The position numbers were made by a program, and so were the translations under genes. This document shows, one piece after another, positions 23,624 through 33,375 of a stretch of DNA of 55,566 nt. Numbering within the stretch: the first letter of the stretch is position 1; every line of letters begins with the position of its first letter. Source of the DNA: Flavobacteriaceae bacterium (GTDB lineage Bacteria > Bacteroidota > Bacteroidia > Flavobacteriales > Flavobacteriaceae); the NCBI GenBank assembly GCA_002721275.1, contig PBJZ01000011.1:26280-81845 (forward strand). Reading direction: 5' to 3'. The notes beneath the pieces were generated by a model. The model did no database searches and had not been told where the DNA came from. It was given only the letters and a program-made list of their open reading frames with translations.

Positions 23624-26158
23624 TTAGTATGATATTGTTAGGACTTCTTCTTTTTTATTATGATCAATTTTTAAAGAATCTCCCTCAGTAATTAGGTTAT
23701 TTACTATTTGTTCTGCAATTAAGTCTTCGACATATTTTTGTAATGCTCTCTTTAAGGGTCTGGCTCCAAACTTATGGTCATATCCTTTTTCAACAATAAA
23801 ATTTTTGGCACTATCAGTCAAATTTACTGAGTATCCTAATTTTTCTATTCTAGCTGTAAGTTTAACGAGTTCGATGTCAACTATTTTACTAATGTCCTTT
23901 TTTGTTAATGAGTTAAAAATTACAAAATCATCAATTCTATTTAAGAATTCAGGTGCAAATGTTTTTTTTAATGCGTTTTCTATAACACCTTTTTTTATTG
24001 CTTCTGTTTGTGATTTCTGAGATGAAGTCTCAAAACCAACTCCAGTACCAAAATCCTTAACTTGTCTTGCTCCTATATTTGAAGTCATTATTATGATTGT
24101 ATTTTGGAAATTAACTTTTCTTCCTAAGCTATCAGTTAAGAATCCATCATCAAGAACCTGTAATAGCATGTTGAATACATCCGGATGGGCTTTTTCAACT
24201 TCGTCCATCAGTATAACTGAGTATGGACGTCTTCTAACCTTTTCACTCAATTGACCACCTTCTTCATATCCAACATAACCTGGGGGTGCTCCGATTAACC
24301 TTGAGATAGCAAATTTTTCCATATACTCACTCATATCAATTCTAATCAAATTTTCATCTGAATCAAAAATTTCATCTGCAAGTATTTTTGCGAGTTGGGT
24401 TTTCCCAACCCCTGTTTGGCCAAGAAAAATGAAGGAACCTATAGGCTTATCTGGAGCTTTAAGACCTGATCTGTTTCTTTGAATTGCCTTCACAACCTTT
24501 TCTACAGCTTCATTTTGGCCAATTAGTTTTTTTGAAATAAGTGATGTTAATTTGGAAAGTTTATTTTTTTCAGAACCAACGATCTTGTTTACTGGAATAT
24601 TAGTTATCATTGATACTACATCGGCAATTTGATTTTCATCAACTTGAACTCTATTCTTTTTCGAGGCTTCATTCCACTCATCTTGTGCATCTAAGAGATT
24701 TTTTTCAATCTTTTTTTCATCATCTCGAAGCCTTGCAGCTTCTTCATACTTTTGTTTTTTTACAACGGTATTTTTTTGTTTTCTTATTTGGTCGAGTTCT
24801 TCCTCAAGTTTAATAACTTCCTTTGGCACACTAACATTCATTATGTGAACTCTGGATCCAGCTTCATCCATTGCGTCAATTGCTTTGTCAGGTAAAAATC
24901 TGTCAGATATATATCTTGTGCTTAAATCAACACATGCTTCTAAAGCTTTGTCGGTGTAAAATACATTGTGATGGTTCTCATATTTATCCTTAATATTTTT
25001 TAAAATCTCAAGTGTTTCTTCAGGAGAAGTTTCTTCAACTAAAATTTTCTGAAATCTTCTTTCCAATGCACCATCTTTTTCAATATTTTGCCTGTACTCA
25101 TCAAGTGTTGTAGCGCCTATACATTGAATTTCTCCTCTTGCTAAAGCTGGTTTGAACATATTTGATGCATCTAAGCTGCCAGTGGCTCCACCTGCTCCAA
25201 CAATTGTGTGGATTTCATCAATAAACAGAATTATATTATTATTTTTTTCTAGTTCATTCATTACAGCTTTCATTCTTTCTTCAAATTGTCCCCTGTACTT
25301 AGTTCCAGCTACTAAACTAGCCAGGTCAAGGGTAACAAGTCTTTTATTATATAACACTCTAGAAACTCTTTTCTGGATTATTCTGAGAGCTAACCCTTCT
25401 GCTATCGCTGATTTACCAACTCCAGGCTCCCCAATGAGAAGGGGATTATTTTTTTTTCTACGACTTAATATCTGGGATAATCTTTCAATTTCTTTTTCTC
25501 TTCCAACTACTGGATCTAATTTATCTTTTGATGCCAAATCAGTCAAATCTCTACCAAAATTATCGAGCACTGGTGTTTTTGACTTTACGTTTTTCTTTGA
25601 TTGTGATGATGAAACAAAAAGATTCTCTTTACTTACACCTTCTTCACCCTCATTATCTTTTTCATCAGGGTAAGATGATTCGTCAGAGATTTTTTCATAA
25701 TCGTTTGGTTCTTTAGAAATAATTAATTTGAACTTTTCTTTTACAGATTCGTAATCAATGCTTAAGTTGAATAATAGCTTGGTAGTTGGATCATTCTCAT
25801 TGCGAAGAATACACAATAGAAGATGAACAGTATTGATTGAGTCGCTTTGGAAAAGTTTTGCTTCTAAAAAAGTTGTTTTTAGGGCTCTCTCAGCTTGTCT
25901 TGTTAGATGAAGATTTTTTTTATCATTAATGTTGTTGTTTGCTTCTATTATGGCTGGGGTTAATATTTCAACCTTTTTTCTTAACAACTCAAGATCTACA
26001 TTTAATGAATTTAAAATTGATATAGCCTTGCCAGAACCATCTCTTAAAATACCGAGCATTAAGTGTTCAGTACCAATGAAACTGTGCCCAAGCCTTAATG
26101 CTTCTTCTTTGCTGTATGCAATTACGTCTTTAACTCTGGGTGAAAAATTATCGTCCAT
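23624..26158 (-). CDS. clpC: ATP-dependent Clp protease ATP-binding subunit ClpC
   Basis: 844 aa class-I Hsp100 unfoldase that feeds ClpP. The N domain has two Clp repeats (GHSFIGTEHLMLGILRD near residue 19; INTVHLLLCILRNE near 98). AAA-1 has Walker A IGEPGVGKSAIAEGLALR near 243 and IILFIDEIHTIVGAGG near 313. A middle region contains the UVR-like motif KQKYEEAARLRDDEKKIEKN near 465, which marks ClpC rather than ClpA or ClpB. AAA-2 has FLGQTGVGKTQLAKILADE near 575 and VILMDEVEKAHPDVFNMLLQ near 655. The acidic linker near residues 160-185 is poorly conserved. It is divergent from gyrA with a 226-bp spacer. No mcsA/mcsB or ctsR genes are near, so regulation is unknown. Confidence 0.96.
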   Translation of the reverse strand: MDDNFSPRVKDVIAYSKEEALRLGHSFIGTEHLMLGILRDGSGKAISILNSLNVDLELLRKKVEILTPAIIEANNNINDKKNLHLTRQAERALKTTFLEAKLFQSDSINTVHLLLCILRNENDPTTKLLFNLSIDYESVKEKFKLIISKEPNDYEKISDESSYPDEKDNEGEEGVSKENLFVSSSQSKKNVKSKTPVLDNFGRDLTDLASKDKLDPVVGREKEIERLSQILSRRKKNNPLLIGEPGVGKSAIAEGLALRIIQKRVSRVLYNKRLVTLDLASLVAGTKYRGQFEERMKAVMNELEKNNNIILFIDEIHTIVGAGGATGSLDASNMFKPALARGEIQCIGATTLDEYRQNIEKDGALERRFQKILVEETSPEETLEILKNIKDKYENHHNVFYTDKALEACVDLSTRYISDRFLPDKAIDAMDEAGSRVHIMNVSVPKEVIKLEEELDQIRKQKNTVVKKQKYEEAARLRDDEKKIEKNLLDAQDEWNEASKKNRVQVDENQIADVVSMITNIPVNKIVGSEKNKLSKLTSLISKKLIGQNEAVEKVVKAIQRNRSGLKAPDKPIGSFIFLGQTGVGKTQLAKILADEIFDSDENLIRIDMSEYMEKFAISRLIGAPPGYVGYEEGGQLSEKVRRRPYSVILMDEVEKAHPDVFNMLLQVLDDGFLTDSLGRKVNFQNTIIIMTSNIGARQVKDFGTGVGFETSSQKSQTEAIKKGVIENALKKTFAPEFLNRIDDFVIFNSLTKKDISKIVDIELVKLTARIEKLGYSVNLTDSAKNFIVEKGYDHKFGARPLKRALQKYVEDLIAEQIVNNLITEGDSLKIDHNKKEEVLTISY

Positions 26159-26384
26159 CTATTATAAATCTTTTACAATATTATAACTATTTCAAAAAAT
26201 GTTCCATTTTGAATAGTCTTGGATAAAATGACAAAAAAAAATCGATTTATCAAAACTCAATTAACTAAAAATTTATAACAATTATGATTTATTAAATGTT
26301 AATAAAATTTCTATAAAACCAATACTGATTACTAGTAGTTTGTTTATATATGGTTATTTTCGTTTAAATGTTAAATTTTGAATA

Positions 26385-28862
26385 ATGTCTACAGAAGAAA
26401 AACTTATACCGATCAATATCGAAGAAGAAATGAAGTCTTCATACATAGATTATTCAATGTCTGTCATAGTGTCACGTGCTCTGCCAGATGTTCGTGATGG
26501 ATTGAAGCCAGTTCACAGAAGGGTCTTGTATGGAATGCATGATATGGGTATAAGATCAACAACAGCTTACAGAAAATCTGCAAGAATTGTTGGTGATGTT
26601 CTTGGTAAATATCATCCTCACGGTGATACTTCAGTTTATGATACAATGGTTCGAATGGCCCAGGACTGGAGTTTAAGATACTTATTAGTTGATGGTCAGG
26701 GAAATTTTGGTTCAGTAGATGGTGATAGTCCAGCAGCAATGAGGTATACCGAAGCTAGAATGAGGAAAATATCAGAAGATATGTTGGCTGATATTGAGAA
26801 AGACACAGTTGACCATCAACTAAATTTTGACGATACATTGAAAGAACCTACCGTTCTTCCAACAAAAATCCCCAATTTACTAGTAAATGGTGCCTCAGGT
26901 ATAGCTGTTGGGATGGCGACGAATATGCCACCACATAATTTAAGTGAAATTATTGATGGTACAGTTGCATACATAAGTAAAAACTCCATTGAAGTCGAAG
27001 AGCTAATGCAATTTATAAAAGCACCTGATTTTCCAACTGGAGGTATAATCTATGGATATGATGGAGTAAAAGATGCCTTTGAAACTGGAAGAGGAAGAGT
27101 AGTTATAAGAGGCAAGGCAATTATTCAAGAGGTAGATGGTAGAGAATCTATAGTTGTCTCGGAGATACCTTATCAGGTTAATAAAGCTGAGATGATAAGG
27201 AAAACAGCAGAATTAATTAATGATAAAAAAATTGAGGGAATTTCTAATATAAGAGATGAATCAGACAGAAAGGGCATGCGCATTGTCTACATACTTAAGC
27301 GTGATGCAATTCCAAATATTGTTTTAAATAAATTATTCAAATACACATCCCTTCAGTCATCGTTTAGTGTTAATAACATTGCGTTAGTTAATGGAAAACC
27401 CCAAATGCTAAATTTAAAGGATATGATTTCGCATTTTGTAGATCACCGTCATGAAGTGGTTGTGAGAAGAACAAAATTCGAGCTTAAAAAGGCTGAGGAT
27501 AGATCTCATATACTTGAGGGTTTAATCATTGCCTCTGATAATATCGATAAGGTAATAAAAATCATTAGAGCATCTAAAAGTCCTGATGAAGCTAAAGATA
27601 ATTTGATTCAGGAATTTAAGTTGTCTGATGTTCAGTCTAAGGCTATAGTTGAAATGAGGTTAAGACAATTAACTGGTCTTGAACAAAATAAATTACGTTC
27701 TGAATTTGAATTACTTCAGAAAACTATTTCAGATTTAAAAAATATTCTTGACAAAAAAGATTTGAGAATGGAGATTATAAAAAATGAGCTCCTTGAGGTA
27801 AAAGATAAATATGGAGATCAAAGAAGATCTGAAATTGAGTATGCGGGAGGAAGTTTTAGTATTGAAGACATCATACCAGATGAAAAGGTTGTCATCACAA
27901 TCTCTCATGCAGGATATATCAAGAGAACTTCATTATCTGAATATAAGACACAAAATAGAGGAGGAGTTGGTCAAAAAGCATCCACAACCAGAAATGAAGA
28001 TTTTTTGGAAGATCTTTTTGTAGGTACTAACCATCAATATATGTTATTTTTCACACAAAAAGGAAAGTGCTTTTGGATGAGAGTTTATGAAATTCCAGAA
28101 GGATCAAAAACGGCTAAAGGAAGAGCAATTCAAAACTTAATCAATATTGAGCAGGATGATAAGGTCAAGGCGTTTATCTGTACACAGGATCTAAAGGATC
28201 AAGAATACATAAATAACCATTTTGTGATTATGGTTACAAAAAAAGGACAGGTTAAAAAAACAGCCTTAGAAAAATATTCAAGACCAAGATCAAATGGAAT
28301 TAATGCTATCACAATAAGAGAAGAAGATGAGTTACTTGAAGCTAAGTTGACTAATGGAAGTAGTCATATAATTTTAGCAGTGAAATCTGGTAAAGCTATA
28401 AGATTTGAGGAAAGTAAAACAAGGCCAATGGGTAGGGGTGCGTCAGGTGTAAGAGGTATTAGATTAAAAAGCGATTCTGATGAGGTAATAGGTATGGTGT
28501 CTGCAAATGATATGGATGCTAATATTTTAGTTGTTTCAGAAAATGGATATGGTAAAAGGTCAAGTTTATCTGATTACAGGATAACAAATAGAGGAGGTAA
28601 AGGAGTAAAAACAATATCAGTTACTGAAAAAACAGGTGAATTGGTTTCAATAAAAAGTGTCTCAGATGCTGACGACTTAATGATAATAAATAAATCAGGT
28701 ATTGCGATTAGAATCGAAGTCGCAAATCTTCGGGTGATGGGACGTGCTACTCAGGGAGTGAAGTTAATTAATCTAAAGGAGACAGATCAAATAGCTGCCG
28801 TGGCAAAGGTCATGAAAGATGACGATACTTTTGATGATATAGATGAAATTGAAGTTAATTAA
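26385..28862 (+). CDS. gyrA: DNA gyrase subunit A
   Basis: 825 aa. GyrA breaks and rejoins DNA in the gyrase A2B2 complex. The N-terminal [20 protein letters not shown] and the active tyrosine in [10 protein letters not shown] (Tyr121) are present. The quinolone region reads [19 protein letters not shown], with Thr82 at the place of E. coli Ser83 and Asp86 at Asp87. The C-terminal wrapping domain carries the GyrA box [11 protein letters not shown] near residue 525 and later blades ([22 protein letters not shown]), which separate it from ParC. The spacer 26159-26384 is AT-rich and I see no clear TTTG/TAnnTTTG pair in either direction. Confidence 0.97.
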   Translation: MSTEEKLIPINIEEEMKSSYIDYSMSVIVSRALPDVRDGLKPVHRRVLYGMHDMGIRSTTAYRKSARIVGDVLGKYHPHGDTSVYDTMVRMAQDWSLRYLLVDGQGNFGSVDGDSPAAMRYTEARMRKISEDMLADIEKDTVDHQLNFDDTLKEPTVLPTKIPNLLVNGASGIAVGMATNMPPHNLSEIIDGTVAYISKNSIEVEELMQFIKAPDFPTGGIIYGYDGVKDAFETGRGRVVIRGKAIIQEVDGRESIVVSEIPYQVNKAEMIRKTAELINDKKIEGISNIRDESDRKGMRIVYILKRDAIPNIVLNKLFKYTSLQSSFSVNNIALVNGKPQMLNLKDMISHFVDHRHEVVVRRTKFELKKAEDRSHILEGLIIASDNIDKVIKIIRASKSPDEAKDNLIQEFKLSDVQSKAIVEMRLRQLTGLEQNKLRSEFELLQKTISDLKNILDKKDLRMEIIKNELLEVKDKYGDQRRSEIEYAGGSFSIEDIIPDEKVVITISHAGYIKRTSLSEYKTQNRGGVGQKASTTRNEDFLEDLFVGTNHQYMLFFTQKGKCFWMRVYEIPEGSKTAKGRAIQNLINIEQDDKVKAFICTQDLKDQEYINNHFVIMVTKKGQVKKTALEKYSRPRSNGINAITIREEDELLEAKLTNGSSHIILAVKSGKAIRFEESKTRPMGRGASGVRGIRLKSDSDEVIGMVSANDMDANILVVSENGYGKRSSLSDYRITNRGGKGVKTISVTEKTGELVSIKSVSDADDLMIINKSGIAIRIEVANLRVMGRATQGVKLINLKETDQIAAVAKVMKDDDTFDDIDEIEVN

Positions 28863-28911
28863 TTTTTATACATACAACTAAATCAATTACATTTAACTTA
28901 AATATTTTGAG

Positions 28912-30135
28912 ATGAAAAAAATAACATTGGTAATACTAGCTTTTATTTCTGCGCAAGTTGTAGCCCAGAAAAAGGAACTAAAGCAAGCCCAAAGAGCCTT
29001 TTCTAAAGGTGATTTGCTGCTTTCAGAATCAATCCTTACTCAAAACGAAGCTATCTTTAAAAACTCTGATAGTAAAATTAAAAATCAAGTTTTATTACTT
29101 GATGCAAAAATCAATTATGCTAATGAAAATTATGAATCTGCATATGAATCTTATATTTTATTAAAATCAATTACTGAAATGCAAAGTCAAATTACTGAGA
29201 GTTTAAATCAATTTTATGAGACTCTTATAGACAAAGGTATTTTTGAAAGCCAAGAGAAAAAATTCCTAGATTCATCAAGAAAACTTTACATGGCTTATAG
29301 TCTTAAACCAGATACAAGTAAAGACTATTTGTATTATGCGGCATCAAATGCTGTTAATGGAAAAGACTATAGTCTTGCATTAGAATATTATCTAAAACTT
29401 AAAGATTTAAAATATGAAGGAATAAAAATCAGATACTTTGTTACAGACGTTAAGTCAGAAAAAGAATCGGAAGTTTCTGAGGCAGAATTTAATATTTTTC
29501 AAAAATCTAAAAGTTATTCTAACCCGAGAACCGAAGAAACTGAGTCACTTTACCCTGAAATCGTCAAGAACATTGCATTAATATTTGCTCAACAACTTGA
29601 CAAGCCTCAAAAAGCTTTAGATGCCGTTAGGGAGGCAAGAATTGATAATCCCGATGATGTTGGATTAATTTTAACTGCTGCTGAGATATATATCAAGCTG
29701 GATGAAAAAGAAAAATTTGTTGATTTGGTCACTCAAGCAATCGAAAAAGATCCTACCAATGCAGTTTTATATTTCAACTTAGGGGTAGTTAATAAGGATT
29801 TAGGAGATTTTAATGCCTCACGAAAATTTTATACTAAAGCAATTGAGATAGACCCAAATTATGAAGCAGCTTATTTTAACTTAACTTCTTTAATTTTGGA
29901 TGGAGAGTCTTCAATTTTGGATGAGATGAATTCTTTAGGGACATCAAGAGCAGACAATGCTAGATATGATTTATTAAAAGAAAAAAGGGAATTACTTTAC
30001 CAAGAGTGTGTCCCTATTTTAAAAAGACTTGTCGAAATTAGTAATAACCCAGAAGCTATTAAAACCCTGATGAATATATACGGTACTTTAGGTGATAATC
30101 AGGGATATCTAAAGATGAAAGCGATGTTGCAGTAA
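28912..30135 (+). CDS. Secreted tetratricopeptide-repeat protein
   Basis: 407 aa. The N-terminus KKITLVILAFISAQVVAQKK is a signal peptide with a likely cut after VVAQ. At least four TPR-like helix pairs follow: LKQAQRAFSKGDLLLSESIL near residue 23, YSLALEYYLKLKDLKY near 150, AVLYFNLGVVNKDLGDFNAS near 284 and FYTKAIEIDPNYEAAYFNLT near 307. TPRs are scaffolds for protein contacts in the periplasm. It lies 49 bp after gyrA, a neighbour pair seen in other Flavobacteria from memory. Function unknown. Confidence 0.85.
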   Translation: MKKITLVILAFISAQVVAQKKELKQAQRAFSKGDLLLSESILTQNEAIFKNSDSKIKNQVLLLDAKINYANENYESAYESYILLKSITEMQSQITESLNQFYETLIDKGIFESQEKKFLDSSRKLYMAYSLKPDTSKDYLYYAASNAVNGKDYSLALEYYLKLKDLKYEGIKIRYFVTDVKSEKESEVSEAEFNIFQKSKSYSNPRTEETESLYPEIVKNIALIFAQQLDKPQKALDAVREARIDNPDDVGLILTAAEIYIKLDEKEKFVDLVTQAIEKDPTNAVLYFNLGVVNKDLGDFNASRKFYTKAIEIDPNYEAAYFNLTSLILDGESSILDEMNSLGTSRADNARYDLLKEKRELLYQECVPILKRLVEISNNPEAIKTLMNIYGTLGDNQGYLKMKAMLQ

Positions 30136-30201
30136 CTTCAAATTTACAGGTTAGTTTCTTGATAGGCTATCATCAATATTGAAAATTAAAACGAATCAAT
30201 T

Positions 30202-32241
30202 TTGAAAAATCTTTGGTTGAATTTTATAAACAAACAGGCCTCATTGTATAAAATTTTCCTTTTTGTTTTCTGTACTTTTTTTGTAGTATATATGTTTCCC
30301 AAAGATGGTCAATTTGAATTTGAATTTCAGAAAGGTAAATTATGGCAGCACCAGACTCTCTATGCTCCTTTTGATTTTACCATTCAAAAATCTAAGAAGG
30401 AATTAGATATTGAGAAAAGTAAAATAAGACAAGAGCAACCGAAGTACTATAGGTTCAATACCTCAGTTTTTGAAAAAGTCAAGTTATCCTATATTAAGAG
30501 ATTTAATGAAGTATTCATAAATGAAAATAAAACAGAAATCTTGTATGCTTTTGGCATAGAAATTCTTAACGAAATTTATCAAAATGGAGTTTTGAGTTTA
30601 AATTTTGAATCAGATATAAAAGATCTTTACTTAATTATTGATACAGAAGAACGATTTTTAAGCTTTGATCAATTATTCAGATTGAAGAATTTAGATAAAT
30701 ATTTATCAAAAAAAACAAATGAATTTGGATTTAAAAAATATAAAAATTTATACTATTCAGTATTCTTTGAAATTATTGAACCAAATATTTTAATCGATGA
30801 GAAATTTACAAACCAATCAATAGAACAAGCACTAAAACAAGTCTCCCCAAATAGAGATTTTATAAAAGAGGGAAAAATAATAATTGCTCAAGGTGAAGTT
30901 GTAAGTGAAGAAAACTATCTTCAACTTCAATCTCTAAAAAATGAATACTTATCAATGGATACTACCGAGAATCAAAAAATAATAATAATTATTGGGTATT
31001 CAATCTTGGTTTCAATTGTTTTCCTAATGCTTATGTTATTTATTAAAAACTATCGCATCAATATATATGAAAACAATAAAGAATTAACCTTTATTTTTAT
31101 TAACGTCATAACGATGATTGCTTTTTTAACATTTACTTTAAAATTTAAAAACAATTATTTTTATGCAGTACCTTTATGTATACTTCCACTTACTTTAAAA
31201 ACTTTTTTTGACGCTAGGTTAGGTTTATTCACTCATGTACTTTCTGTTCTTCTTATGGGCTTTATTGTTCCTAATGGCTTTGAATTTATTTTTATTCAAA
31301 TTATTGCGGGCATAGTTATAATTCAAACTAATACAGATTTACATAAACGAGCTAGTATTTTTATTTCAGTTACTCAAATTGTGATTATATATATTTTGTG
31401 TTATTTTTCTTTTTCTATAGCATATCTTGGAAATATTGAATCTTTGCAATTTGACGTAGTTAGTTTTTTTTTAATTAATGGCATGCTTACACTTTTTGTT
31501 CAACCACTGATTTATGTTTTTGAAAAAATATTTGGTTTGGTCTCAGATATAACATTACTTGAGTTTTCTGATACAAATTCTAGGTTATTAAAAGAGCTTT
31601 CTGAAAAAGCACCTGGCACTTTTAATCATTCCCTTCAGGTCGCAAATTTAGCTGAGGCAGCCGCGAATGAGATCGGAGCAAATAGCCTTTTGGCAAGAGT
31701 TGGAAGTCTTTATCATGATATAGGTAAGATGTTATCTCCTTCATTTTATTCTGAAAATCAAAAATCAAATGTTTCTCCACATGATGATTTAACTCCTGAA
31801 CAAAGTGCAGAGATTATTATAAATCATGTTCATGATGGAATTTCAATTGCAAAAAGAAATAAACTTCCAGATAGAGTAATTGACTTTATTAGAACACATC
31901 ATGGAACAACTTTTGTTTATTATTTTTTGAAGAAAGAAATTGAGTTAAAAGGAGAAAATAATGTTGATAAGCAAAGTTTTGTATATCCAGGTCCATTACC
32001 TTTTTCTAAAGAAACAGCAATTCTAATGATGGCAGATTCTGTTGAAGCTGCTTCCAAAAGTTTAAGAACTCCCAACCTTGAAAAAATAGAAGAGTTTGTT
32101 AATCAACTTGTTAATAAGCAAATGATATCTGGTCAGTTTCAATTTTCGAACATAACACTTATGGAGATTGAGTCAGTAAAAAAAATTCTAATAAAAAAAC
32201 TAGTCAATATATATCACTTAAGGGTTGAATATCCAGAATAA
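30202..32241 (+). CDS. 7TM-HD family phosphohydrolase (PgpH-like, probable c-di-AMP phosphodiesterase)
   Basis: 679 aa with a TTG start at 30202. The layout is one N-terminal helix (IFLFVFCTFFVVYMF), an extracytoplasmic domain to about residue 260 with RQEQPKYYRFNTSVF and IAQGEVVSEENY (the 7TMR-HDED module), seven helices from about 265 to 440, then an HD domain. Metal ligands are His476 (NHSLQVANLAEAAANEIG), His505-Asp506 (SLYHDIGKM) and HHGTTFVYYF at 566. The family includes PgpH, which cleaves cyclic di-AMP; that activity is inferred here. It comes 66 bp after the TPR gene and before the tRNA unit. Confidence 0.9.
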   Translation: MKNLWLNFINKQASLYKIFLFVFCTFFVVYMFPKDGQFEFEFQKGKLWQHQTLYAPFDFTIQKSKKELDIEKSKIRQEQPKYYRFNTSVFEKVKLSYIKRFNEVFINENKTEILYAFGIEILNEIYQNGVLSLNFESDIKDLYLIIDTEERFLSFDQLFRLKNLDKYLSKKTNEFGFKKYKNLYYSVFFEIIEPNILIDEKFTNQSIEQALKQVSPNRDFIKEGKIIIAQGEVVSEENYLQLQSLKNEYLSMDTTENQKIIIIIGYSILVSIVFLMLMLFIKNYRINIYENNKELTFIFINVITMIAFLTFTLKFKNNYFYAVPLCILPLTLKTFFDARLGLFTHVLSVLLMGFIVPNGFEFIFIQIIAGIVIIQTNTDLHKRASIFISVTQIVIIYILCYFSFSIAYLGNIESLQFDVVSFFLINGMLTLFVQPLIYVFEKIFGLVSDITLLEFSDTNSRLLKELSEKAPGTFNHSLQVANLAEAAANEIGANSLLARVGSLYHDIGKMLSPSFYSENQKSNVSPHDDLTPEQSAEIIINHVHDGISIAKRNKLPDRVIDFIRTHHGTTFVYYFLKKEIELKGENNVDKQSFVYPGPLPFSKETAILMMADSVEAASKSLRTPNLEKIEEFVNQLVNKQMISGQFQFSNITLMEIESVKKILIKKLVNIYHLRVEYPE

Positions 32242-32256
32242 TTTTACTAAATAATA

Positions 32257-32287
32257 TTTGTAGTTACATCCTTAAATTTTAGATTTG
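32257..32287 (+). promoter_or_regulatory. tRNA operon promoter (TTTG-N19-TAGATTTG)
   Basis: TTTG at 32257-32260 and TAGATTTG at 32280-32287 with a 19-bp spacer match the bacteroidotal consensus at every fixed position. Initiation near 32294 would leave a 5' leader of about 14 nt before tRNA-Ser. Confidence 0.85.
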
Positions 32288-32307
32288 CAAAATTAATATC
32301 ATGATAC

Positions 32308-32391
32308 GGAGGGGTGCCAGAGTGGTAATGGAGCAGATTGCTAATCTGTCAACGGGTAACCGTTGCCCGGGTTCGAATCCCGGTCCCTCCG
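32308..32391 (+). tRNA. tRNA-Ser (anticodon GCT)
   Basis: 84 nt. The acceptor GGAGGGG pairs with TCCCTCC (one G:T), discriminator G. The anticodon loop TTGCTAA carries GCT, which reads AGC/AGT serine codons. A long variable arm (AACGGGTAACCGTT) marks a class-II tRNA, and the T arm is CCCGGGTTCGAATCCCGG. CCA is not encoded. Confidence 0.95.
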
Positions 32392-32398
32392 CAATAAT

Positions 32399-32472
32399 GG
32401 TCGCGTAGCTCAGCTGGATAGAGCATCTGCCTTCTAAGCAGACGGTCACAGGTTCGAATCCTGTCGCGATCA
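32399..32472 (+). tRNA. tRNA-Arg (anticodon TCT)
   Basis: 74 nt. The acceptor GGTCGCG pairs with CGCGATC, discriminator A. The D arm is GCTCAGCTGGATAGAGC, the anticodon loop CTTCTAA gives TCT for AGA/AGG arginine codons, and the T arm is CACAGGTTCGAATCCTGT. AGA is a favoured arginine codon in this AT-rich genome. It is 7 bp from tRNA-Ser and probably on the same precursor. CCA is not encoded. Confidence 0.95.
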
Positions 32473-32480
32473 CATTTTAT

Positions 32481-32504
32481 CCCCAACTTTTAGTTGGGGT
32501 TTTC
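32481..32504 (+). terminator. Rho-independent terminator of the tRNA unit
   Basis: CCCCAACT / AGTTGGGG arms (8 bp) with a TTT loop are followed by TTTTC, starting 9 bp after tRNA-Arg. The rest of the spacer to 32625 shows no gene. Confidence 0.9.
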
Positions 32505-32625
32505 TTCTAGGATTTAATTGTCTAGATATATTTATTAATTTTTTCCTTTATATCGTATATATATTTCTCCAATGAAAGTATTAAAGTTTTTTTGTTTATT
32601 GGAAATTAAATAGAGATTAGTTTTT

Positions 32626-33255
32626 TTAATTACCATCAATTAATTTGACTATAAATATAAAATGTGATGCAGCTCCCAACAAAACAAATATGTGCCAGAT
32701 TACATGGTTAAAATTCAATCTCTCCCATTTATAAAAGATCGTTCCAGAAGAATAACAAATTCCTCCTAGAATCAAATAAGTAAATAATTCTTTTGAGAGT
32801 AATGAATAAACATTTTCAAAATCAAATATTATTAGCCAACCCATAAAAAGATATAAAAAAAGTGAAAAGTTTACGAATTTGTTTATAAAAAAAAGCTTGT
32901 AGACTATACCAATAACTACTAATACCCAAATTATCAGTAAAATAATTAATCCAGAGGTTTCATATAACACTGTTAAGCAAACAGGAGTATATGTTCCTGC
33001 AATGAGGAAATATATTCCAATGTGATCAATTTTTTGCCATTTAACCCTATTTTCTCCAATTTGTGAGTGGTATATACTTGAGGTAGTAAATAAAAAAACT
33101 AGTGAAAATCCATAAATAAATAAAGAAATTAAAGTTGTTTGTGAATCTATATCAGAGTTTGTAATAAAATAAGTAATACTAATGAAACTTGCTATTGCAC
33201 CAAAAGTGTGAGTATACACATTCCAACTTTCCTCCTTAGAGATTTTTTTTAACAT
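32626..33255 (-). CDS. Hemolysin III family membrane protein (PAQR/TrhA-like)
   Basis: 209 aa with about seven membrane helices. The family motifs are ESWNVYTHTFGAIASFI at the N-terminus, TTSSIYHSQ near residue 57 (zinc ligand His), KIDHIGIYFLIAGTYTPVCL near 75 and HVIWHIFVLLGAASHFIFIV near 180 with further zinc-ligand histidines. The name comes from a Bacillus cereus protein; homologues such as TrhA affect membrane energetics, and haemolytic activity should not be assumed. It is divergent from ald. Confidence 0.9.
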   Translation of the reverse strand: MLKKISKEESWNVYTHTFGAIASFISITYFITNSDIDSQTTLISLFIYGFSLVFLFTTSSIYHSQIGENRVKWQKIDHIGIYFLIAGTYTPVCLTVLYETSGLIILLIIWVLVVIGIVYKLFFINKFVNFSLFLYLFMGWLIIFDFENVYSLLSKELFTYLILGGICYSSGTIFYKWERLNFNHVIWHIFVLLGAASHFIFIVKLIDGN

Positions 33256-33375
33256 TTTAGTCTTAAATCAGAAAATAAATTTGATTATTATTAAAATATA
33301 AATATCTAAATTTATGACAGATTTTGTTGAAATCTCTGATAAAAAATTGCATATTTTTATATCAAATTTTTTTTT

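Noticed and set aside
25152-25673. 173-aa open frame antisense to clpC
   Set aside because: It lies wholly inside clpC, is Ser/Leu/Phe-rich as expected for the complement of an AAA+ gene, and has no recognised motif.
32279-32473. 64-aa open frame on the minus strand over the two tRNAs
   Set aside because: It is the antisense of tRNA-Ser and tRNA-Arg; both tRNAs fold fully, so the frame is chance.
32626-33255. Haemolysin / virulence factor
   Set aside because: PAQR-family name is historical; nothing in the sequence or context supports haemolysis.
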